Below, one piece after another: positions 6,830 through 12,227 of a stretch of DNA of 24,385 nucleotides (the stretch's first letter is position 1; each line of letters opens with the position of its first letter). The position numbers were made by a program, and so were the translations under genes. The notes under the pieces are model-generated. The model saw only the letters and a list, made by a program, of their open reading frames with translations, made no database searches and was not told where the DNA came from. The stretch covers positions 1 to 24,385 of the IMG/VR virus record IMGVR_UViG_3300003937_000120. The stretch is one strand, 5' to 3'. This DNA is from a virus.

Positions 6830-7006
6830 ATGGGAACATTGGACAAAAAGTTAAATAGCTGGGTTAGTAAGAAGTTGTTTGTATTCATCATAGCAACTGC
6901 CCTCGCTGTGTTTGGTGATCTAACATCATCAGATTGGGTAACTATAGCAACAGTATATATAGGAACACAGGGAGTCATTGATGCTGTCACAAAATTAAGA
7001 AAATAA
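6830..7006 (+). CDS. Small membrane protein, second holin candidate
   Basis: A 58-residue protein. Basic N-terminus (TLDKKLNSWVSKK), one clear hydrophobic span at about residues 16-29 (LFVFIIATALAVFG), a polar turn (DLTSSD) and a second weakly hydrophobic stretch at 36-53 (WVTIATVYIGTQGVIDAV). A two-segment hairpin of this kind is common in small phage holins, and the YIGTQGVID segment is familiar from such proteins in Bacteroidota phages. It starts 47 bases after the connector gene and stops 3 bases before the next ATG. An ATG at 6797 in the same frame reaches a stop after four codons, so 6830 is the start. Holin is inference. Confidence 0.6.
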   Translation: MGTLDKKLNSWVSKKLFVFIIATALAVFGDLTSSDWVTIATVYIGTQGVIDAVTKLRK

Positions 7007-7009
7007 TAT

Positions 7010-7348
7010 ATGCAATCAGTACAACAACAATACGTATTAATTCAAAGTCAAGGAGCAGTAACAGAACCAGTTAATGGTAATTGGTTACAAGGTTATTGTG
7101 AATATTTAGGTGTTACAGAGCCAGTAAATTCAAGTTGGTTACAAGCACTTTGTATTAATTTTGGAATAACTCAACCTCTTTATGGAAGTTGGACTATTGC
7201 ATTAGCAAATTACTATGGTATTACAGCACCACAAAATGGAACATGGTGGTATGCATTATCACAAGCACCAGTTCCACAACCAACATTCCAATGGGATTTA
7301 AATACAAATCAATGGGAAGCTGAAACAAGAACATGGTCACTAACATAA
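7010..7348 (+). CDS. Protein of four tandem 18-residue tryptophan repeats
   Basis: A 112-residue protein. Residues 17-88 are four exact-length repeats of 18 residues with consensus [VI]TxPxNGxWxxALxxxxG; tryptophans stand at 25, 43, 61 and 79. The C-terminus (FQWDLNTNQWEAETRTWS) adds more tryptophans at irregular spacing. No signal peptide or membrane segment is seen. It lies between a holin-like gene and the YadA-like fibre, so it may be a virion appendage, fibre chaperone or attachment protein. I recall similar repeats in marine phage proteins but no function. Repeats of constant length with conserved W and G suggest a solenoid or repeated binding unit. Confidence 0.65.
   Translation: MQSVQQQYVLIQSQGAVTEPVNGNWLQGYCEYLGVTEPVNSSWLQALCINFGITQPLYGSWTIALANYYGITAPQNGTWWYALSQAPVPQPTFQWDLNTNQWEAETRTWSLT
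7058..7273 (+). repeat. Four tandem 54-bp coding repeats
   Basis: The four 18-residue units of the preceding protein correspond to four consecutive 54-base blocks. Protein identity between units 1 and 2 is highest (shared VTEPVN and SWLQ-like cores); units 3 and 4 have diverged. The array could expand or contract by recombination. Confidence 0.6.
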
Positions 7349-7375
7349 ATTAAAATAAATACAAATTAATAAATT

Positions 7376-8206
7376 ATGGCAACATTAACAGGACAACAAA
7401 TAGACGCTACTTATCAAGGTATATTAAAGACCTTAGATAATGCAGCTCTTGATGGAACAAACAGAGTGATCTCTGATGGTGTAGGTACAGCACTACCATT
7501 AGAAGCATCAACAACAACAATTAAGTTTACAGGAAATGCAGACTTTACATCAGCAACAGTAACTGGTGATAATAACACTACTTATACTATAGGTTCAGTA
7601 CAAGATGGATTAAATGCTGATATTAAATTAACAGATCAACTTGGAAATGAGTCTAAAGCAACTCTTGTAGCAGGAACTAATATTACTTTAACTAATAGTG
7701 GTAATGATTTAACTATAGCTGCAGCAGGTGGATCTGCTGGTATGGTAGCTGGTACTGGTTCTAATTCAGTACAGAGTGCTGTAACAGGAGCTACAGGAAA
7801 TGCAAGTGTAAGTAATTCAATCGCGATTGGTAACGGAGCAAGTGCTTCCGGAGGAACAGGAGCCATGGCTTATGGCCAAGATGCGGTCGCCAATGGTACG
7901 CATGCGGCAGCTTTTGGACAATATGCAGAAGCTACTACCTCATATGCTATTAGTTTTGGTAGAACTTCGGTCGCTTCGGGTGATGGTTCGGTAGCATTCG
8001 GGCAGCAAACATCAGCTGGTCAAGCTGGAGCGGTAGCAATGGGGCGCCAGGTTACAAGTATAAATGCAGATACTACTCACGTTAGAGCATTATATGTAGT
8101 TGCACCTGATGGTGGAACTGGTGGTAATGGTATTACAATGCTATCTCCAAACGGAACAGCATACACATTAACTGTGTCAAATGCAGGAGCTTTAGTTATT
8201 TCATAA
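7376..8206 (+). CDS. Tail fibre / receptor-binding protein with YadA-like head repeats
   Basis: A 276-residue protein. The N-terminus (LTGQQIDATYQGILKTLDNAAL) resembles attachment segments of phage appendage proteins in Bacteroidota phages. Residues about 145-225 hold repeats of the trimeric autotransporter YadA head type: SIAIGNGASA, AMAYGQDAVA, AAAFGQYAEA, SISFG-like AISFGRTSVA, SVAFGQQTSA, AVAMGRQV, roughly 14-16 residues apart, which form a left-handed trimeric beta roll. The C-terminus (GGNGITMLSPNGTAYTLTVSNAGALVIS) is a short terminal beta module. It is the last gene of the portal operon. Bases 7822-8046, encoding the YadA repeats, contain 15 CpG dinucleotides against one in the previous ~445 bases, a sign that this receptor-binding module was acquired from elsewhere. 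It lacks the YadA membrane anchor, so it is not a bacterial adhesin gene. Confidence 0.75.
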   Translation: MATLTGQQIDATYQGILKTLDNAALDGTNRVISDGVGTALPLEASTTTIKFTGNADFTSATVTGDNNTTYTIGSVQDGLNADIKLTDQLGNESKATLVAGTNITLTNSGNDLTIAAAGGSAGMVAGTGSNSVQSAVTGATGNASVSNSIAIGNGASASGGTGAMAYGQDAVANGTHAAAFGQYAEATTSYAISFGRTSVASGDGSVAFGQQTSAGQAGAVAMGRQVTSINADTTHVRALYVVAPDGGTGGNGITMLSPNGTAYTLTVSNAGALVIS

Positions 8207-8210
8207 TAAA

Positions 8211-8240
8211 TTGAAACAAAAATAAAGTAAGATATATAAT
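8211..8240 (+). promoter_or_regulatory. Promoter candidate in the control region (AGATATATAAT copy 1)
   Basis: TTGAAA at 8211-8216 is followed after 18 bases by TATAAT at 8235-8240, close to a classical minus-35/minus-10 pair. The right end carries AGATATATAAT (8230-8240), also found at 8438 and 10063. It lies just after the fibre gene and upstream of two terminators with no convincing gene between, so it could make a short RNA. Confidence 0.4.
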
Positions 8241-8304
8241 TAATATCAATCTATTTTTATCTAGCGTGATTAATGCCATTTGACCGCTATGTTTATGTTT
8301 TATT

Positions 8305-8332
8305 GAACCTTAATGGTTCTGTTATTTTTTTT
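8305..8332 (+). terminator. Terminator 1 of the control region
   Basis: GAACC (8305-8309), loop TTAAT, GGTTC (8315-8319), followed by TGTTA and nine T residues. The 5-bp stem is short, but the T run is long. It terminates the portal-fibre operon and any RNA starting near 8247. Confidence 0.6.
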
Positions 8333-8351
8333 TACTTTTACGGATTGATAC

Positions 8352-8387
8352 AAAGGGTAGAGTTTTCATAATCTCTACCCTTTTTTT
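8352..8387 (+). terminator. Terminator 2 of the control region
   Basis: AAAGGGTAGAG (8352-8362) pairs with CTCTACCCTTT (8373-8383) around a 10-base loop, and T residues run to 8387. This is the strongest terminator in the window and isolates the late fibre operon from the early region. Confidence 0.88.
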
Positions 8388-8437
8388 GCGTCTATGCTGC
8401 ATCGAGATTGACAAGTGACTTTTTTCTAAAATAACAT

Positions 8438-8448
8438 AGATATATAAT
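8438..8448 (+). promoter_or_regulatory. Early-region promoter candidate (AGATATATAAT copy 2)
   Basis: TAGATATATAAT (8437-8448) shares 12 bases with the site at 10062-10073. It is the last element before the early genes and follows a terminator by 50 bases. A TTGACA at 8408 is 29 bases from TATAAT, too far for a normal minus-35 box. The in-frame ATG at 8451 is so close that it would be at or before the transcript start, so the HTH gene probably begins at 8502. Confidence 0.5.
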
Positions 8449-8501
8449 TTATGAAACAAAGACCACCTGTCCCATATAATAATCAAACAAACATAAATAA
8501 T

Positions 8502-8678
8502 ATGGAATATCAATCACGTAAACTAAGCTTTCATCAAGCTGAAAAGATTAGAGAGCTCTATGACAAGGGAGCTACCCAGAATCAGTTAGCAAGATACTAC
8601 GATGTGTCTAAAGGAACTATTAAATCAATCGTACAGGGTAAGTCCTATGTGCGCGAGTACACTAAATATAATAAATAA
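8502..8678 (+). CDS. Mini helix-turn-helix protein, first early gene
   Basis: A 58-residue protein (75 if the upstream ATG 8451 is used). It is almost entirely one homeodomain-like HTH: SFHQAEKIRELYDKGATQNQ then LARYYDVSKGTIKSIVQGKSY, with the second helix at about residues 26-33 and the recognition helix at about residues 35-44. Such domains occur in resolvases, terminase small subunits and HNH-associated modules; alone they usually bind DNA as regulators. Being first after the early promoter, it may control early transcription or bind the origin. Start 8502 (AACATAAATAATATG) is chosen because 8451 lies 2 bases after the minus-10-like element. Confidence 0.65.
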   Translation: MEYQSRKLSFHQAEKIRELYDKGATQNQLARYYDVSKGTIKSIVQGKSYVREYTKYNK

Positions 8679-8695
8679 ACACAAACAATTAAATT

Positions 8696-8854
8696 ATGGA
8701 AATCAACGAAAAACCAAAAGGTAAATTCTTTCTAACAAACAAAGAAAGACAAACAATCTTAAAACTAAGATTACAGAAGTACAGTATTAAACAAATTGCA
8801 GATGCAACAGGTAGATCTACTACTACAGTTAAAAGAATAATCTATAACTGGTAA
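8696..8854 (+). CDS. Second mini helix-turn-helix protein
   Basis: A 52-residue basic protein: a lysine-rich N-terminus (EINEKPKGKFFLT), then NKERQTILKLRLQKYSIKQ and IADATGRSTTTVKRIIYNW, a three-helix HTH with the recognition helix at about residues 40-50. It is a distant structural partner of the gene just before it, and the two may bind DNA together or antagonise each other. It begins in the typical AAATTATG context and its stop is followed by one base before the replication initiator ATG, indicating one operon. Targets are unknown. Confidence 0.62.
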   Translation: MEINEKPKGKFFLTNKERQTILKLRLQKYSIKQIADATGRSTTTVKRIIYNW

Positions 8855-8855
8855 T

Positions 8856-9593
8856 ATGAATCTAAAACAATTAATAGGATCGCAAGCTTATTGGATAGTT
8901 AATAAAGAATTAGCTATGTCAATAGGTTTACATGAAACGATACTACTACAACATTTAGTAGATTTAGCAGATTCTTTCTTTAAAAAAGGAGAACCATTTT
9001 ATCAACAACAATCTAGACTAGTTAACGATTTACCATTATCAGAACATCAGATAAGGAAAGCTACTAAAGTATTAGTTGATAAAGGATTCATAACTGCTAA
9101 AAGATCTGGTATACCACCTAAATATCATTATGGTATATGCGAAGACAATCTATATAGGTTCTTTAACTTAACCTATAAACATGAAGAAACTGAATCTTTA
9201 AAGGTTAAGAAAGTTGACAAGAAACACCAAGAATTAACATTAACAGAAACAATTGACAATAACACTAAGTTAGTCGATACGACTGATGATATTCTCGGTA
9301 AGATCTTTTTTAAGATAGTAGAATTCTATCCTAAGAATAGAATAGGTAATCGTCAGCATGGACTAAAGAAGTTTAAACAACTGGATATTGATCAAGCTAA
9401 ACTTGCCGCTACAAACCTAAAAAGATATTTAACAGTAGCAGGACAATACGTTAAATCTTTACAAAACTATATAGATCAAGAATGTTATTCAGAAGCGTGG
9501 TTAAAAGCAGAAGAAGAAACAAAACAGAAACAAAACAATATAACAGAAAACAAAACAAAAACATTTATACAAGATTATGACAACATCAGTTAA
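8856..9593 (+). CDS. Replication initiation protein (winged-helix, DnaD/O-like)
   Basis: A 245-residue protein. Residues 8-105 match the winged-helix N-terminal domain of phage replication initiators: SQAYWIVNKELAMSIGLHET, then LLQHLVDLADSFFKKGEPFYQQ, LSEHQIRKATKVLVDKGFIT, and a wing ending AKRSGIPPKYHYGI. A charged linker (105-150) leads to a C-terminal domain (IVEFYPKNRIGNRQHGLKKFKQL ... YLTVAGQYVKSLQNYIDQECYSEAWLKAEE) that resembles DnaD-like C-terminal regions, with the typical tryptophan near the end. The next gene is a DnaC-like loader overlapping by 17 bases, as in lambda O/P-type modules: the initiator melts the origin and recruits the host helicase through the loader. The A/C-rich 3' end of the gene could be part of an origin. 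Confidence 0.75.
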   Translation: MNLKQLIGSQAYWIVNKELAMSIGLHETILLQHLVDLADSFFKKGEPFYQQQSRLVNDLPLSEHQIRKATKVLVDKGFITAKRSGIPPKYHYGICEDNLYRFFNLTYKHEETESLKVKKVDKKHQELTLTETIDNNTKLVDTTDDILGKIFFKIVEFYPKNRIGNRQHGLKKFKQLDIDQAKLAATNLKRYLTVAGQYVKSLQNYIDQECYSEAWLKAEEETKQKQNNITENKTKTFIQDYDNIS

Positions 9594-10050
9594 ATTAAAC
9601 AGAGAAGAAGCCAAAGAATGGTTACAAAAATCTAAAAATGGATCTATATTAATAGGATCTCCGGGCGTAGGTAAGACTACTCTAATTGCAAAACAAAGAA
9701 TGGTTAGTGCATCATTACTTGCTATGGAATTCCAAGCAAATGGATTAGAAGCAGTTAAAGCGTTGATACAAAATCAAGTAGAATATCAAGACAAAACCGT
9801 TATTATAGATGATTTAGGTTTAGAAGATGACGTTAAACATTTTGGTAATGGTCTAGACCCAGTTGCATATGTAGTACAAAGAATTTATGATATTAATCAA
9901 ATGTCAGATCAAAAGATTAAACTTATCTTTACTACTAACTTAGGTGAAAAGGCAATGATTGAAAAGTACGGTATTAGAGTTAAAGATAGAATATGGGAAA
10001 TGTGTGATCGTCTTGTGATAGAAGATACAAATCTAAGAGCTAAAAGCTAG
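9577..10050 (+). CDS. DnaC-like AAA+ helicase loader
   Basis: A 157-residue ATPase, overlapping the initiator by 17 bases. Walker A GSPGVGKTT is at residues 27-35, Walker B VIIDDLG at 75-81, sensor I FTTN at 118-121, and a downstream YGIRVKDRIWEMCDRL (131-146) corresponds to the box with the arginine finger (R138) in DnaC/IstB-type proteins. The N-terminal helicase-binding domain of DnaC is missing, so the protein is a bare AAA+ core and shorter than bacterial DnaC. It would load the host DnaB helicase at the phage origin. With no polymerase or primase in the window, the phage depends on host replication enzymes. Confidence 0.8.
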   Translation: MTTSVKLNREEAKEWLQKSKNGSILIGSPGVGKTTLIAKQRMVSASLLAMEFQANGLEAVKALIQNQVEYQDKTVIIDDLGLEDDVKHFGNGLDPVAYVVQRIYDINQMSDQKIKLIFTTNLGEKAMIEKYGIRVKDRIWEMCDRLVIEDTNLRAKS

Positions 10051-10062
10051 GCTGCAGAATTT

Positions 10063-10073
10063 AGATATATAAT
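10063..10073 (+). promoter_or_regulatory. Internal early promoter candidate (AGATATATAAT copy 3)
   Basis: This 11-mer is identical to the sites at 8230 and 8438, and is one of the few intergenic places in the early region (10051-10084). TATAAT lies at 10068-10073. No minus-35 is visible. It would add transcription for the genes from 10085, including the sigma-like gene and the terminases. Confidence 0.45.
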
Positions 10074-10084
10074 AAAACAAACTT

Positions 10085-10576
10085 ATGAGAGTACAAATTC
10101 CACATTGGGCTAAAGACGTTAAAGACGAATCGATATTATTATTAATTGCATTTGCACATAGAGTAACAATGAAATATGGACATGATACATGGTATAGCCT
10201 ACATAAAGAGGACGCAGGTGTTATGTGTAATAAAAGATCAGCAGGTTTATTTCAATGGTTACAAGAACAGGAAACTGGTCTAATGGAGTTTGGCGAACCA
10301 TATGATCACACTCTGGTATTTAAGATGCCATACCTACCTATGCGTGGAGGCAATCAGAAATCTGTAGATTACATAGAGTTCTCAAAAGAAAGAGAACGCC
10401 TAGTATGGATGTATATCTTAGGTTGTGTTAACCATAATATTCTGCAAGATAATATAGCAGAGACTCATGGTAGATACAGAAAGAATACATATCAAGTAAC
10501 AGAGTTTTCAATTAGCAGAGTTGCTGAAGGTTATATTAGAAAACAAGACAGAGATGAGAAGAAAAAAGCTAGATAG
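10085..10576 (+). CDS. Unknown early protein
   Basis: A 163-residue protein that I do not recognise. It begins MRVQIPHWAKDVKDESILLLIAFAHRV, has an alternating helical pattern, a central segment (TLVFKMPYLPMRGGNQKSVDY) and a basic C-terminus (RKQDRDEKKKAR). No catalytic motif, membrane span or signal peptide is visible. It follows the helicase loader and a promoter-like site, so a replication or transcription accessory role is possible but unsupported. Its 3' end overlaps the next gene by 23 bases. Confidence 0.6.
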   Translation: MRVQIPHWAKDVKDESILLLIAFAHRVTMKYGHDTWYSLHKEDAGVMCNKRSAGLFQWLQEQETGLMEFGEPYDHTLVFKMPYLPMRGGNQKSVDYIEFSKERERLVWMYILGCVNHNILQDNIAETHGRYRKNTYQVTEFSISRVAEGYIRKQDRDEKKKAR

Positions 10577-10790
10577 AATAGTCTATGATGATTATCCAAA
10601 TGCCAGTATTGAAGATCAAGAGATTGCAAAAGAAAGGGTATTTGAATATTATTATGATAGAAACAATATGAATCTAGCTGATGCTATACTAGAAATACGT
10701 GAAGATCTTTTTCTTTTAGAAGATATTGAACAGTATGAAAGGTGTGCACTACTAAACGATATATTAAAAACATTTGATACACTTGAATAG
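10554..10790 (+). CDS. Small acidic unknown protein
   Basis: A 78-residue protein using the ATG at 10554 inside the end of the preceding gene. The frame is open further upstream to an ATG at 10521, but that would add 11 residues and a larger overlap, so 10554 is preferred. It has a basic start (RRKKLDR), then alternating acidic helices (ASIEDQEIAKERVFEYYYDR, LADAILEIREDLFLLEDIEQYERC). No motif is recognised. It precedes and overlaps the sigma-like gene, which suggests translational coupling and possibly a partner of it, for example an anti-sigma or co-activator; this is speculation. Confidence 0.55.
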   Translation: MRRKKLDRIVYDDYPNASIEDQEIAKERVFEYYYDRNNMNLADAILEIREDLFLLEDIEQYERCALLNDILKTFDTLE

Positions 10791-11337
10791 ATTCTTAGAA
10801 GATAATTATGAAGAAATAATGCTTATGTCCAAAAAGATTTGTAAATCAAATAGTGAGTGGGAAGATGTTGCACACTTTTGTATTATTAAGTTTACTGAAC
10901 ATGAAAGAGCTCAAGAACTAATACAAGCAGGAGAAGCTATGAGATTTATGTCTGGAATGATACACAGATCGTTCTGGTCAAACACATCTCAATATTATAC
11001 AGAATACCATCAGAAAGGTAGAATGGAACCATGTCACACTATCTATGATGATGCACTTGGACAAGTAGAAGAGTTTGACATGGAAAAAGAAATAGCTATA
11101 GAAGCTATACTTGGTCAAATAGAAGATATGAAACACACTGATGGCGAAGGTGGTAATAGAGATATTAAGCTATATGAAATGGCAGAACTGTTACAACAAT
11201 GGTCAGAAACACCTAACTTTAGTGAATTATCTAGAAAGACAAAGATACCAAGAACAGCAATTGCACATTCAGTAAAGAGTGCTATTGAATACATACAATA
11301 CCAACTAAAACAAAACAATATAAGATATGATAATTGA
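10774..11337 (+). CDS. Sigma-70-like transcription factor (putative late sigma factor)
   Basis: A 187-residue protein. The N-terminal half (FLEDNYEEIMLMSKKIC, SEWEDVAHFCIIKFTEH, then MRFMSGMIHRSFWSNTSQYY) follows the pattern of sigma region 2: two helices, a D-x-x-H segment where ECF-type factors have DLLHDVFLKF, and an aromatic/basic helix that would melt the minus-10. The C-terminus (FSELSRKTKIPRTAIAHSVKSAIEYIQYQL, residues 149-178) is an HTH like sigma region 4. No other function is obvious. The start is TTG at 10774 (or TTG 10783), because the family usually begins about ten residues before the conserved NYEEI; the first ATG at 10819 would cut helix 1. The size equals that of phage T4 gp55, a comparison only. 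It is encoded before the late operons it might activate. Confidence 0.55.
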   Translation: MIHLNRFLEDNYEEIMLMSKKICKSNSEWEDVAHFCIIKFTEHERAQELIQAGEAMRFMSGMIHRSFWSNTSQYYTEYHQKGRMEPCHTIYDDALGQVEEFDMEKEIAIEAILGQIEDMKHTDGEGGNRDIKLYEMAELLQQWSETPNFSELSRKTKIPRTAIAHSVKSAIEYIQYQLKQNNIRYDN

Positions 11338-11551
11338 GATATTAGGAATGGCAGCATTTGGACATTTAGCTGCAGACTTTTTAGAAAACTTTGAATGGTT
11401 ACCAAACAAACCATTTAAGTGTAACCAATGTTTAACATTTTGGTTAAGTATAGGTCCATTTATGTTAGAACATGGATGGATTGGATTTGCAATGGCAGGA
11501 TGTGCCGCAATAACATCAGAATTAATTTATAGAATACTATTAAAAATATGA
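11327..11551 (+). CDS. Small membrane protein with CxxC (DUF1360-like)
   Basis: A 74-residue protein overlapping the sigma-like gene by 11 bases. It has a hydrophobic N-terminal segment (IIEILGMAAFGHLAADFL), a CNQC motif at residues 32-35 in the context KPFKCNQCLTFWLS, and a C-terminal hydrophobic stretch (GWIGFAMAGCAAITSELIYRIL). The CxxC followed by xxFW and membrane segments resembles DUF1360-type small membrane proteins that occur in many phages. Function is unknown; membrane remodelling or superinfection exclusion are possible. Confidence 0.6.
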   Translation: MIIEILGMAAFGHLAADFLENFEWLPNKPFKCNQCLTFWLSIGPFMLEHGWIGFAMAGCAAITSELIYRILLKI

Positions 11552-11766
11552 AAGCACAAGAACTAACAACAGAACAAATCCAATGGATTAAAAACAATGA
11601 GATGATATTTAAAATATCTCTAAGATTGCCACAACAAACATTACAAATGGTATTTGATATACACAACCATATAACAGGTCTTAATAAAAAGACAACATCA
11701 TGTGGTAGATGTGTAGAAAATACTAAGAAGATCGTTTACGGTCAATATCAAAAACAAACTATTTAA
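11548..11766 (+). CDS. Unknown small protein with CxxC
   Basis: A 72-residue protein that begins in an ATGA overlap with the preceding stop. The N-terminus is helical (ELTTEQIQWIKNNEMIF), followed by LPQQTLQMVFDIHNHIT and a CGRC motif (C52, C55) in TSCGRCVENTKKIVYGQY. I recall small proteins of this pattern from Bacteroidota phages, but no function is known to me. Two consecutive small CxxC proteins suggest a functional pair, perhaps sharing a metal or a redox role. Not homologous to each other outside the motif as far as I can see. Confidence 0.58.
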   Translation: MKAQELTTEQIQWIKNNEMIFKISLRLPQQTLQMVFDIHNHITGLNKKTTSCGRCVENTKKIVYGQYQKQTI

Positions 11767-11767
11767 T

Positions 11768-11899
11768 ATGAAAATAAAAGAAGTAACAATCAAAGGAATT
11801 ACTTATACAGTAAGAGGTGAAACAGATAAAGCAATTAAGAAAGCCGTAAAAGATTTGCGCACACTTAACAAAAAAACAAAAGACGAAGATGCCATTTAA
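11768..11899 (+). CDS. Short basic unknown protein
   Basis: A 43-residue protein starting one base after the previous stop and overlapping the small terminase by 11 bases. Sequence begins MKIKEVTIKGITYTVRGETD and ends in a lysine-rich helix (KAIKKAVKDLRTLNKKTKDED). No domain is recognised. The tight spacing on both sides and the A/T-rich start context support it as a real gene; a beta hairpin followed by a helix is suggested. Confidence 0.5.
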   Translation: MKIKEVTIKGITYTVRGETDKAIKKAVKDLRTLNKKTKDEDAI

Positions 11900-12227
11900 G
11901 AAGAACGATCCTAACATACAAAGAAAGGGTAGAACAGGACCAAACAAATCTACTAAGATGATGAAAGAAGCTTTTGCATTACTAGTAGAGAACAATCTTG
12001 ATAATATGACTATATGGTTATCCCAAGTTGCATCAGAAGATCCTGCTAAAGCTATGGACTTAATGATTAAGTTATCTGAAAGATTTGTACCTGCGTTAGC
12101 CAGAACTGAGGTTACAGCTAAAGATGGTGAAGATCTATTTAAGTCACTTAAGTTTAATTTCGGACCAACTATAGATTCAGATAAAAGAATACATGACGCC
12201 GAGTGGCACGAAGACTTTGAAAAATAA
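11889..12227 (+). CDS. terS: Terminase small subunit (putative)
   Basis: A 112-residue protein whose stop overlaps the large terminase start (TAATG). It begins with a basic flexible stretch typical of small terminases (KKNDPNIQRKGRTGPNKSTKMM) and continues as helices: KEAFALLVENNLDNMTIWLSQV, then PAKAMDLMIKLSERFVPALARTE, the pattern I associate with small terminase subunits of Bacteroidota phages. The acidic C-terminus (DAEWHEDFEK) could contact the large subunit. It binds the packaging site and regulates the motor. The family resemblance is from memory; position next to the large terminase supports it. Confidence 0.68.
   Translation: MPFKKNDPNIQRKGRTGPNKSTKMMKEAFALLVENNLDNMTIWLSQVASEDPAKAMDLMIKLSERFVPALARTEVTAKDGEDLFKSLKFNFGPTIDSDKRIHDAEWHEDFEK

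Noticed and set aside
7822-8046. A bacterial trimeric autotransporter gene in the host chromosome
   Set aside because: The protein lacks signal peptide, stalk and membrane anchor and has phage-appendage N- and C-termini inside a virion operon.
8273-8371. 32-residue open frame in the control region
   Set aside because: It runs through both terminator hairpins and T runs, codes for F/Y/V-rich sequence, and has no start context like its neighbours.
8408-8413. TTGACA as minus-35 of the early promoter
   Set aside because: The distance to TATAAT at 8443 is 29 bases, too long for sigma-70 or Bacteroidota promoters.
8451-8501. Earlier start for the first HTH protein at 8451
   Set aside because: Only two bases separate it from the TATAAT-like element, and the added residues (QRPPVPYNNQ) are not part of the HTH.
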